This document shows positions 55,412 through 62,786 of a stretch of 64,000 nucleotides of DNA, in pieces. Each line of letters starts with the position of its first letter. Positions within the stretch are counted from its first letter, which is position 1. The notes under the pieces are model-generated. The model was not told the DNA's origin, ran no database searches, and saw only the letters and a list, made by a program, of their open reading frames with translations. Location of the stretch: contig JADKIE010000002.1 in NCBI GenBank assembly GCA_016721385.1, positions 186,001-250,000 of the forward strand, given 5' to 3'. Origin of the DNA: Chitinophagaceae bacterium. Its GTDB lineage: Bacteria; Bacteroidota; Bacteroidia; Chitinophagales; Chitinophagaceae. A program made the position numbers and the translations under genes.

Positions 55412-56212
55412 ATGCAAGATTTTTTTACGGCCGATTCGTTGGTGAGCTTATTAACCTTAACCATACTTGAAGTGGTGCTTGGGATAGATAATGTAATTTT
55501 TGTGTCTATCCTTATGGGGAGGTTAAATGACAAACAAAAAAATAATGCCCGTAAAATTTGGATGATAGCCGGCATAGCGGTACGAAGTTTAATGTTATTG
55601 GGCTTGGGTTGGTTAGTGGCTAATGGTAATACTGAAATCTTTAATGTTTTTGGTTATGGATTTAATTTACGTAACATAATTATGTTTGTGGGCGGTTTGT
55701 TTTTATTATACAAAACCGTTAAAGAAATTCATGCAAAACTTGAAGGAGAAGACATTGATGAAGCTGGTATAAAAAACAAAAGCTCTGTTAATTTTGGTGC
55801 AGTAATGAGCCAAATTATTATTATAGATATGGTGTTTTCGTTCGACAGCATTATTACAGCAGTTGGCCTGGCAAATCAAGTACCTGTAATGATTGTAGCC
55901 GTTATTATTGCTATGATAATTATGTTCTTTTTTGCACAAAAAATTTCTTCTTTTATACATAAACATCCTACATTAAAAATGCTGGCACTTTCGTTTTTAT
56001 TAATGGTAGGCTTTAGCTTATTTTTTGAAGGCTTACACCCTATACATCATAAAGAAATACCAAAAGGATATATTTATGTAAGTATGGCTTTTGCTTTTGG
56101 TGTAGAAATGATGAACATGCTAATGCGTAAAAAAACAAAGAGCAAACCTGTAGAGTTAAAAGAGCCAGAATTGGAAGAAATGAATAACGATGTGAGTGAT
56201 CAGGCAAAATAA
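55412..56212 (+). CDS. TerC family integral membrane protein (copy 2)
   Basis: A 266-residue paralogue of the preceding gene with the same order of helices. EVVLGIDNVIFVSILMG is near 20, DMVFSFDSIITAVGLA near 145, and SSFIHKHPTLKMLALSFLL near 190. It ends in a hydrophilic acidic tail (PVELKEPELEE) like copy 1 (PVELREPHLTEE). The middle loop differs. The two probably arose by tandem duplication and may form one assembly or serve two ions. Separate -7 elements suggest independent transcription. Confidence 0.88.
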   Translation: MQDFFTADSLVSLLTLTILEVVLGIDNVIFVSILMGRLNDKQKNNARKIWMIAGIAVRSLMLLGLGWLVANGNTEIFNVFGYGFNLRNIIMFVGGLFLLYKTVKEIHAKLEGEDIDEAGIKNKSSVNFGAVMSQIIIIDMVFSFDSIITAVGLANQVPVMIVAVIIAMIIMFFFAQKISSFIHKHPTLKMLALSFLLMVGFSLFFEGLHPIHHKEIPKGYIYVSMAFAFGVEMMNMLMRKKTKSKPVELKEPELEEMNNDVSDQAK

Positions 56213-56383
56213 ATATTTACTGCACTACAGAAATAATATAGCTAATTGAAACAAGGTTAATAGGACTTGTTTAGCAAGAGCATAGCTATTAGTGTAAAGA
56301 AATTACCCTTGTTTTTAATAGGGTTCCTACTCAAAAATATAAGAGCAATAATTAATAGTGTTACTAATATTAGTAAAATAAAA

Positions 56384-56416
56384 AACCGCCTTCAAAAAAA
56401 TGAAGACGGCCTTTTT
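56384..56416. terminator. bidirectional terminator between the terC and repeat-protein genes
   Basis: ACCGCCTTC and TGAAGACGGC arms (one mismatch) flanked by an A run on the left and a T run on the right, usable from both convergent genes. The rest of the 220-nt gap 56213-56432 shows nothing else I recognise. Confidence 0.75.
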
Positions 56417-56432
56417 AAGCATGAGAGACTCT

Positions 56433-58151
56433 TTATTGTTTTATAAAATTTGCAGTATTATTTGTTTCGCCATCACTTAATTGCACTATATATTTTCCTT
56501 TGGGAAGATGATTGATGTTAAGTTTTAAAGGTTGTTGATTTTGCATGGATGTAATTATTACTTGCCTGCCTTGTGCATCGTAAACATTTATGATAACTGT
56601 TTTTTGTCTTCCGCCAAAATCAATATTTACCAATTGTGTTGCTGGGTTTGGATAAATATTTACCTGCTTGCCATACTCATCAAACAATACTTTTACAATA
56701 TTGCTATAAGTAGTTTTTCCATCAATATCAACTTGTTTTAGTCTGTAAAAATTTACACCTTTTAAAGGCTGTACATCTTCAAATGCATAATTATTATTAC
56801 CAGATGTATTTACTGCAACCACAGAGCCAATCTTACTATACAAACCACTATTGCTGCTTCTTTCTATATCAAAATACGATGTGTTTACTTCGTTGGTTGT
56901 TTTCCATTTTAGCAAAACGGTGCTTTGATTTTTATAGGCATCAAAACTCAATAATTTTAAAGGCACTGTGCCGGTAACTGTTATGGTATCAAATGCAAAT
57001 AAACCCCAATCATTTTTTGTACGTATAGCTATAAAATGTTGCCCTTGCGATGTACCTACAGGAATTGGTAAAACAAAATTTTGATTAAAGCTTTGCCCAC
57101 CAGGAATAGTAAATGACGTACCGTTACCAACACCGGGATCCGTATCAATAAAATATTCAGCAGCCGTCATGCCTGCACTATTGGTGGTTTGCGTACTTAT
57201 ATAAAACCCTCTGTTTTCAAATAAGCCCCATTTGCCATCTGCATCTTTGGTACGTATGGCTACAAAATGAAAACCTGCTGCTAATGACGCAGTAGAAACT
57301 GATGCTACAAAATTTACATTTGCACCTGTTGTAACTGATATAGGAGTGCCATTACCTACTCCGGGATCGGCATCTACAAAAGATTCAGCAGCTACAAGAT
57401 TACCTACATTATTAGTTTGTGTACTGATATAAAATCCTCTGTTTTCAAACAATCCCCATTTACCATCAACATCTTTTGTGCGTATGGCTACAAAATGAAA
57501 ACCAGGTGTTAAAGATGTGGTTGGAACTGTAGCCACAAAATTTACATTTGCTCCCGATGTAACAGCAATAGGCGTTCCATTGCCCACACCAGGATCGGCA
57601 TCTACAAAAAATTCCGCTGCTGTTATGTTGCCTACATTAGTTGTTGAAGAACTTATATAAAATCCTCTGTTTTCAAACAAACCCCATTTGCCATCTACAT
57701 CTTTGGTACGTATGGCTACAAAATGAAAACCATTTGATAAAGATGTTGTTGGTATGGTAGCAACAAATGTTGGGTTTGGTCCAGCAGTAATTGGTGTTAT
57801 TGCTGTTGCATTTCCAACGCCAGGGTCGGCATCTACAAAAAATTCGGCGGCTGTTATGTTGCCAACATTAGTTGTTGAAGAACTTATATAAAAACCTCTA
57901 TTTTCGTACAAACCCCATTTGCCTAAATTATCTTTTGTACGAATACCTACAAAATGAAACCCATTAGATAAAGATGTAGTAGGCACTGATGCAACAAAAT
58001 TTACATTTGCCCCAGTTGGCGAAACAGTAATAGGTGTTGCATTTCCAACGCCAGGGTCTGCATCTACAAAAAATTCTGCAGCAACAATTGTTTGTGCATG
58101 GGTGCATACATAACTGCTCCAAGCTATTACTAATAAAATTATTTTTTTCAT
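56433..58151 (-). CDS. secreted protein of five tandem about 75-residue repeats with T9SS tail
   Basis: A surface or secreted protein of 572 residues. A signal peptide (residues 1-19) is followed by five copies of a domain beginning AAEFFVDADPGVGN. The units continue with a variable 20-residue segment, then GFHFVAIRTKDxxGKWGLFE and NRGFYIS. Copies 1-4 are very alike at DNA level and copy 5 is divergent (AAEYFIDTDPGVGNG). A junction domain (VLLKWKTTNEVNTSYFDIER) and a type A sorting tail (NIYPNPATQLVNIDF, HLPKGKYIVQLS) complete it. The Asp-rich DADPG recalls metal-binding loops. Related proteins occur widely in Bacteroidota; role unknown, possibly adhesion. Confidence 0.8.
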   Translation of the reverse strand: MKKIILLVIAWSSYVCTHAQTIVAAEFFVDADPGVGNATPITVSPTGANVNFVASVPTTSLSNGFHFVGIRTKDNLGKWGLYENRGFYISSSTTNVGNITAAEFFVDADPGVGNATAITPITAGPNPTFVATIPTTSLSNGFHFVAIRTKDVDGKWGLFENRGFYISSSTTNVGNITAAEFFVDADPGVGNGTPIAVTSGANVNFVATVPTTSLTPGFHFVAIRTKDVDGKWGLFENRGFYISTQTNNVGNLVAAESFVDADPGVGNGTPISVTTGANVNFVASVSTASLAAGFHFVAIRTKDADGKWGLFENRGFYISTQTTNSAGMTAAEYFIDTDPGVGNGTSFTIPGGQSFNQNFVLPIPVGTSQGQHFIAIRTKNDWGLFAFDTITVTGTVPLKLLSFDAYKNQSTVLLKWKTTNEVNTSYFDIERSSNSGLYSKIGSVVAVNTSGNNNYAFEDVQPLKGVNFYRLKQVDIDGKTTYSNIVKVLFDEYGKQVNIYPNPATQLVNIDFGGRQKTVIINVYDAQGRQVIITSMQNQQPLKLNINHLPKGKYIVQLSDGETNNTANFIKQ

Positions 58152-58186
58152 GTTAACTCATTTTAATTGTTAAAAAAGAGAAAACA

Positions 58187-59266
58187 TTAATTACTTATTC
58201 TTGCATCTACATTAATAGTAACATTACCGCCTGCAGGCACTGTTGGTGTAATTACATTCATGCTAAAAATACGTGGAAAGCGACTGTTGCGGCTGTTAGC
58301 CCAGTTTAAACTACCCACAGCATCAAACAAAAAGCCCATATCTTTTCCATCACTACCACTGTTATTTGCAGGGCCAGCGGCGATACTAAAATCAGATATT
58401 GAAGAGGCTGTACCTGCATTTACGGCTGTTTGATTGGCCATTTGTGGGTCTTGATTTTCAACATTACCTACCCCATTTACATTACCATCATTTGCCCATG
58501 GGTTATTTATACCGGAATTGAATGTTATGTTATTATTAAAAGTACTATTTAAAACCCGGCCTGTATTAAATGAACGGCGTACAAATATGTTGTTAGAAAA
58601 TGTCATAAATCTGTTTACAGATGCATTTGTAACATTACGAGTGCCGCTACCAGGACCATACCATAAGTTATGATCGAATAAAACATTTATACAATTATTA
58701 AATCCAGATAGATTACCATCTCTTGCAGTTCCATTTTCAAAAAAACTATTATTTTGGAAAAGAAAATTTTGATAAGTGCTACTTGAACTTGCATCAACGC
58801 TGCTATTATCAAACAAGTTGCCCTCAAATAAATATCCGCTATAAGTAATGCCACCTTGAGTAATTTGCATTGAAAGGCTAGAAAAGTGGTTACGAATAAA
58901 ACGAAGGTTATCTGGCTTTGAAGAATTAATACTAATCGTACTTGTAAAAACTAACCCTTGATACTCAGAGTTTGCACAACCGGCTCCAGTAATAGTAAAA
59001 CCGGGTATTGATACCGTAAAAGGCAAATTTTTATCTGGTGTCCAACCTGGTCCAATAAAAACAAGTTGCTTATTCGTTTGTGTAAAAGCAAAATAAGCAT
59101 TTGGGCTACCATGGATATAAATAGTATCGCCATTAGCAGCAGCATTTACCGCTGTTTGAATGTTATTGAATTGTGCTAATGTAGTTGGAGAATTACTTAC
59201 AGTGTGCACTGTTGCTTGTACTGCTAATGCCATTAGCATGAGGATAAAAGAAAAAAACTGTTTCAT
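58187..59266 (-). CDS. secreted right-handed beta-helix protein
   Basis: A 359-residue exported protein. After a signal peptide (SFILMLMALAVQATV) comes IQTAVNAAANGDTIYIHGSP, the usual opening of pectate-lyase-like and parallel beta-helix proteins. Asn-rich ladder repeats follow (FEGNLFDNSS, FQNNSFFENG, FDHNLWYG, FSNNIFVRRS, FNNNITFNSG). No catalytic residues of a known polysaccharide lyase can be identified. There is no full sorting tail; it ends in VTINVDARISN. It lies 35 nt upstream of the repeat-protein gene, same strand, suggesting co-expression at the cell surface. Confidence 0.75.
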   Translation of the reverse strand: MKQFFSFILMLMALAVQATVHTVSNSPTTLAQFNNIQTAVNAAANGDTIYIHGSPNAYFAFTQTNKQLVFIGPGWTPDKNLPFTVSIPGFTITGAGCANSEYQGLVFTSTISINSSKPDNLRFIRNHFSSLSMQITQGGITYSGYLFEGNLFDNSSVDASSSSTYQNFLFQNNSFFENGTARDGNLSGFNNCINVLFDHNLWYGPGSGTRNVTNASVNRFMTFSNNIFVRRSFNTGRVLNSTFNNNITFNSGINNPWANDGNVNGVGNVENQDPQMANQTAVNAGTASSISDFSIAAGPANNSGSDGKDMGFLFDAVGSLNWANSRNSRFPRIFSMNVITPTVPAGGNVTINVDARISN

Positions 59267-59439
59267 GATTGTGCGTTTTATGATTTAACTAATTTGATGA
59301 AAAAAAATATTTGTCAACATGCCATTCATGTTCCAAGAGGTAATTGTTTTAAAACTACCAAGGAAAGAAGTGCTTACTTTGACAATGTAAAAATGAAAAG
59401 GAAAAAAAACTTATAACTCACTAATTGTAGTGAATTAGT

Positions 59440-60069
59440 TTAGCCGTGTTGATGCAAATTTTTGTAGTAAAAGGCAATAGCTTCGCCTAAAGATGAAACA
59501 TGTAGTTTTTCATAAACCCTTTTAGCATGTGTATTTACGGTATGAAAACTTAAGAACAATTTATCGGCAACCATTTTATAACTAAGCCCTTCGGCCAGTA
59601 ACTCCAGCACCTGCATTTCTCTGGCAGATAAGGCAACGGTATTTGTATGTGGTTTAAAATACTCAAGTACTTTTAATGCAATACCCGGATTCATAACCGC
59701 ACCGCCTTCATGTACTTCCTGCACTGCTTGCAGTATGCGTTGCGGTGAGTCTTTCTTTAAAATGTAGCCACTGGCACCATTTTTAATGCACTCAAATATT
59801 TTATCGCTATCGTCAAACACTGTTTGCATTAATACTTTTATATGCGGATGATTTTGCTTTATTAATTTTAATCCAACTATACCATCGGCATCAGGCATAT
59901 TAATATCCATCAACACCACATCCGGAAAATACGTTTCCATATCTACCAACACATTTGTGCAATTGGGTGCTTCGCCGGCATATTGTAACTCGGGGCTAAG
60001 TTCTAATAAAGCCTTCAGGCTATCACGCCTTACAGTATTATCATCGTATATAAAAACTTTTATTGCCAC
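59440..60069 (-). CDS. NarL/LuxR-family response regulator
   Basis: A 209-residue transcription regulator. The receiver domain has the acidic pair DD (residues 9-10), phospho-acceptor Asp in DVVLMDINMPDADG (near 56), Thr/Lys (TVFDDSDK; LKKDS). The LuxR-type HTH is LSAREMQVLELLAEGLSYKM with ADKLFLSFHTVNTHAKRVYE. Start GTG at 60067-60069, with TAATTTTG ending 4 nt before it. It pairs with the HisKA_3-type kinase 47 nt upstream on the same strand. Target genes unknown; the two secreted-protein genes downstream are candidates by proximity only. Confidence 0.93.
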   Translation of the reverse strand: MAIKVFIYDDNTVRRDSLKALLELSPELQYAGEAPNCTNVLVDMETYFPDVVLMDINMPDADGIVGLKLIKQNHPHIKVLMQTVFDDSDKIFECIKNGASGYILKKDSPQRILQAVQEVHEGGAVMNPGIALKVLEYFKPHTNTVALSAREMQVLELLAEGLSYKMVADKLFLSFHTVNTHAKRVYEKLHVSSLGEAIAFYYKNLHQHG

Positions 60070-60073
60070 ATAT

Positions 60074-60081
60074 CAAAATTA
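60074..60081 (-). promoter_or_regulatory. TAnnTTTG promoter element of the response regulator
   Basis: TAATTTTG, exact match, then ATAT and the GTG start (4-nt gap), predicting a leaderless mRNA with a GTG start. Confidence 0.45.
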
Positions 60082-60116
60082 ACAGGAATACTACTAATCG
60101 GTATCACTAATTTTAG

Positions 60117-61907
60117 TTACAGCCATTTTAGTGGAACTGTAATTTTTATTCTTGTTCCATTATTTTTACCCGATTCAATAGTGCAAGTACCATTAAGTTC
60201 TTTTGCTCTTTGCTTTATGTTTTGCAAGCCGTTACCGTTGGTATTTTTTTGTGTATCAAAGCCAATTCCATTATCAAAAATTATTAACACCAAGTGTTTA
60301 TTCATTATCTCCATAAGCAAAGAAGCCTCTGTAGCCATGCTATATTTGGCCATATTATTCATTGCTTCTTTTATTATGAGTAATATATTTTTTCGGGCAG
60401 TAATATTAACCAGCGCATTTTCTGTTTCCGGAGTAATGCTGTATTTAAAATGGATGTTTTTTTCACTTAATAATTCTGCTCCAAAGTTTTTTACTTTCGT
60501 TTCAAGCGAAGTTGTAGCAGTATCATTCTTACGCATACTCCAAACAATATCATTCATGGTTTCCATTACAGATTTACTTTGTGCCGAAATTTTTTTAACC
60601 ATGTCCATTGCTTTTGATGGATTGCTTTCAATTGTTTTTTCTGCAATGGCTCCATAAATTTGTAAACTGCTTAAGGATGCTCCAATATCGTCATGCAAAT
60701 CCTGACTTATTTTTTGCCGCATTTTTGCAACGGCAATTTTTTGATTAAGGTAATATCTGTATAATAAAAAAAGTCCTACTAATAATGCCATTGCAGCCAG
60801 CACCATTAGCAACCGTGTATTAGCTAATTTTTGTTTTTGTTTCGCATCTTCTACCTCCATATTAAGCAAGCGCTTTTCGTTGGCTACCCCACTATTTAAT
60901 ATAGTTTGAATTTGAGTATTACTCCCTTTTATATTTGCAGTTTCAATGGAAGATTTTAGTTCAAGTGTTTTTACCAACTCGGCATTATTATTTTGTTTCC
61001 GGTAAATATCTATTGCAGTGTTTAAAAAATTGAGTGCATAAAAACGATTAATATTTGGATTTTGTTTTAATAAATCAAACCCATAAGCCAACGTTTGACT
61101 TACATTGCTGTTATTTTGTACAAGCTGATGGCATTTTGCCAAGCCTCCATAACAAACCAGCGCCACATCTATATCTTTTGACGACAAGGCCGTATTTATT
61201 CCTTTGATATAATTATTTTTAGCACTATCTATATTTTGCAATTGCAAATAAACATCCCCTAAACCTGAATAAGCTACAGAAATACCACGTTTCCAACTTA
61301 TTTCGGTTGCCTTTTCTAAAGATTTTAAATTGCATGCCAACGCACTTTCATAATTTTTTAATTTGTAATAAGCCTCGGCTAAATTTCCATACAAGTGATG
61401 TGGTTTACTTAAGCTTAAATAAGTTGAAGGAAATGGAGGTTGTTGTGTGTACAATAATCCCTTTTTATAATATGGTATTGATTGTTCAACACTATCTATA
61501 TTCATATAAAACAAGCCTAAAAAATTATAGCTATCTGCCAAAAGTAAACTATCATTTAGCGCTTGCGCCATTGCAAGGCCACGGCGGCTTTCCTGTAAAC
61601 CCAATTGCTGTAAATTGTTATAATAATAAACTTCTGCCTGGCGGGTAATTAAAAAATAATTATTTAACGAGTTGGCTTTTACCGGCAAAATGGCATGTAT
61701 TTTATTCAACCAAATTTGAGCCGAATCGTATTGCTCAATCTCCATGTAAGTATCTGCAATAAAAAAAAAGGTTTTAATATTCTCGGCCTCTGAATTTGAA
61801 TTAATAGAGCTTTTTTTCGCCGAATCAATTAAAACAGCATATTGTGCTACACTAAACTTAGCTAACAATAAAAAAGTAAAAATTGAAAACAATTTTTTGC
61901 TTGTCAT
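60117..61907 (-). CDS. TPR-containing HisKA_3 sensor histidine kinase
   Basis: A membrane sensor kinase of about 597 residues. ATG at 61905-61907 opens a signal or anchor (KKLFSIFTFLLLAKFSVAQ). A periplasmic region of tetratricopeptide repeats follows (about 35-330, e.g. ADSYNFLGLFYMNIDSVEQS), then one helix (RLLMVLAAMALLVGLFLLYR), the dimerisation motif with phospho-His (ISQDLHDDIGASLSSLQIYG) and an ATPase domain (IIKEAMNNMAKYS, NGIGFDTQKN, GNGLQNIKQRAKEL). It is the partner of the LuxR-type regulator. As sequenced, its frame is continuous with rsmE upstream, giving an apparent 848-residue fusion. I treat these as two genes because this one has its own signal peptide and start. Confidence 0.88.
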   Translation of the reverse strand: MTSKKLFSIFTFLLLAKFSVAQYAVLIDSAKKSSINSNSEAENIKTFFFIADTYMEIEQYDSAQIWLNKIHAILPVKANSLNNYFLITRQAEVYYYNNLQQLGLQESRRGLAMAQALNDSLLLADSYNFLGLFYMNIDSVEQSIPYYKKGLLYTQQPPFPSTYLSLSKPHHLYGNLAEAYYKLKNYESALACNLKSLEKATEISWKRGISVAYSGLGDVYLQLQNIDSAKNNYIKGINTALSSKDIDVALVCYGGLAKCHQLVQNNSNVSQTLAYGFDLLKQNPNINRFYALNFLNTAIDIYRKQNNNAELVKTLELKSSIETANIKGSNTQIQTILNSGVANEKRLLNMEVEDAKQKQKLANTRLLMVLAAMALLVGLFLLYRYYLNQKIAVAKMRQKISQDLHDDIGASLSSLQIYGAIAEKTIESNPSKAMDMVKKISAQSKSVMETMNDIVWSMRKNDTATTSLETKVKNFGAELLSEKNIHFKYSITPETENALVNITARKNILLIIKEAMNNMAKYSMATEASLLMEIMNKHLVLIIFDNGIGFDTQKNTNGNGLQNIKQRAKELNGTCTIESGKNNGTRIKITVPLKWL

Positions 61908-62663
61908 TAAGGAAAGATAAATAAAATATTGCTTACTGGCAAGTAATGCTGCCGCAACAACCCCTGCCGTTTCTGTCCTCAACCTTGTATTACCCAACCC
62001 TACAGGTTCAAAATTATTCTGCAAAGCCAATTCAATTTCTTTTGGAGTAAAATCACCTTCGGGACCAATAAGAATTAGTTTAGAGGTTGAGGAATTTAGA
62101 AGTTTAGAAGTTAGAGGCTGCTTTTTTTCTTCATTTTCGCAATGGGCAATAAATTTTGTGGTATCTGTAAATTTTTGATTAACAAAATTATCAAAGCTTT
62201 GTGGTGCTTGTAATACAGGCAACCAACATTGCTGGCTTTGCAGCATGGCACTTATTAAAATACTATTTAATCGTTCAAATTTAAAAGCTGCTTTTTCGGT
62301 GCGTTCACATATTAACGGAATAATTTGGGTAATCCCTATTTCAGTTGCTTTTTCTAAAAACCATTCAAACCGGGTAGTGTTTTTTAGTAGTGAGATAGCA
62401 ATAGTAATTTTGAATTTTGAATTTTGAATTTTTGAACCTTGCCTACCGGCAGGCAGGTGTTGAATTTGATTTACAATACATCGCTTTCTGTTATCATCAA
62501 TTATTTCACATGTAAATAAACTTCCTTTACCATCTGTTAATTGTAAATGCTCACCATTTTTCATTCGCAATACTTGCACCATATGTTTACTGGTGTGTTC
62601 ATCTAAAGTTATTTGTGTAGATGAAGGGTAAATATCTTCTTTGTAAAAAAATGGTAATGACAT
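61908..62663 (-). CDS. rsmE: 16S rRNA (uracil-1498-N3)-methyltransferase RsmE, in-frame with downstream kinase
   Basis: A SPOUT-class SAM methyltransferase for U1498 of 16S rRNA. Motifs seen: ITLDEHTSKHMVQVLRMKNG, LLKNTTRFEWFLEKATEIGI, CERTEKAAFKFERL, ILIGPEGDFTPKEIELA and GLGNTRLRTETAGVVAA, the last two forming the knot. Two stretches are repeat-derived: HLPAGRQGSKIQNSKFKI (palindrome plus GAATTTT words) and QPLTSKLLNSSTSKL (CTAAACTTC words). There is no in-frame stop before the kinase ATG. A one-base deletion in the last 25 nt would put the frame on the TAA of TAATG. I therefore suspect an indel, though a real fusion is possible. Confidence 0.88.
62076..62116 (-). repeat. CTAAACTTC word run in rsmE
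   Basis: On the coding strand CTTCTAAA and related units repeat over about 41 bp and encode LTSKLLNSSTSKL. TAAACTTCTAAA recurs in pyrD (53772-53808). Confidence 0.8.
62408..62457. repeat. GAATTTT run plus palindromic element inside rsmE
   Basis: GAATTTT units (62408-62438) abut a near-perfect palindrome TGCCTACCGGCAGGCA (62440-62455). On the coding strand they read LPAGRQG then SKIQNSKFK. Both parts recur in pyrD, separated by about 250 bp. Confidence 0.88.
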
Positions 62664-62751
62664 AATTAAAAATGGAATGAAAAATCAAATTTAATTCTTC
62701 ATTCCAAATAAAGTAGATTATCAATAAATATTCTTCGCTTTCACCTTCGAG

Positions 62752-62780
62752 TTCCCTCTCCTTCGGAGAGGGGTTGGGGT
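62752..62780. repeat. CCCTCTCCTTCGGAGAGGG intergenic palindrome
   Basis: Arms CCCTCTC and GAGAGGG around CTTCG, followed by GTTGGGGTGAG. It lies in the 123-nt gap between dnaB and rsmE, immediately after the dnaB stop. I recall this word as a widespread intergenic repeat in Bacteroidota. Confidence 0.7.
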
Positions 62781-62786
62781 GAGTCT

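Noticed and set aside
54602..56212. Tellurite-resistance (ter) operon
   Set aside because: Only TerC-family genes occur, with no terA, terB, terD or terZ partners; standalone TerC proteins have other roles.
62752..62780. Terminator of dnaB
   Set aside because: Although just after the dnaB stop, the stem is not followed by a T tract in the dnaB direction and its sequence looks like a dispersed intergenic repeat.
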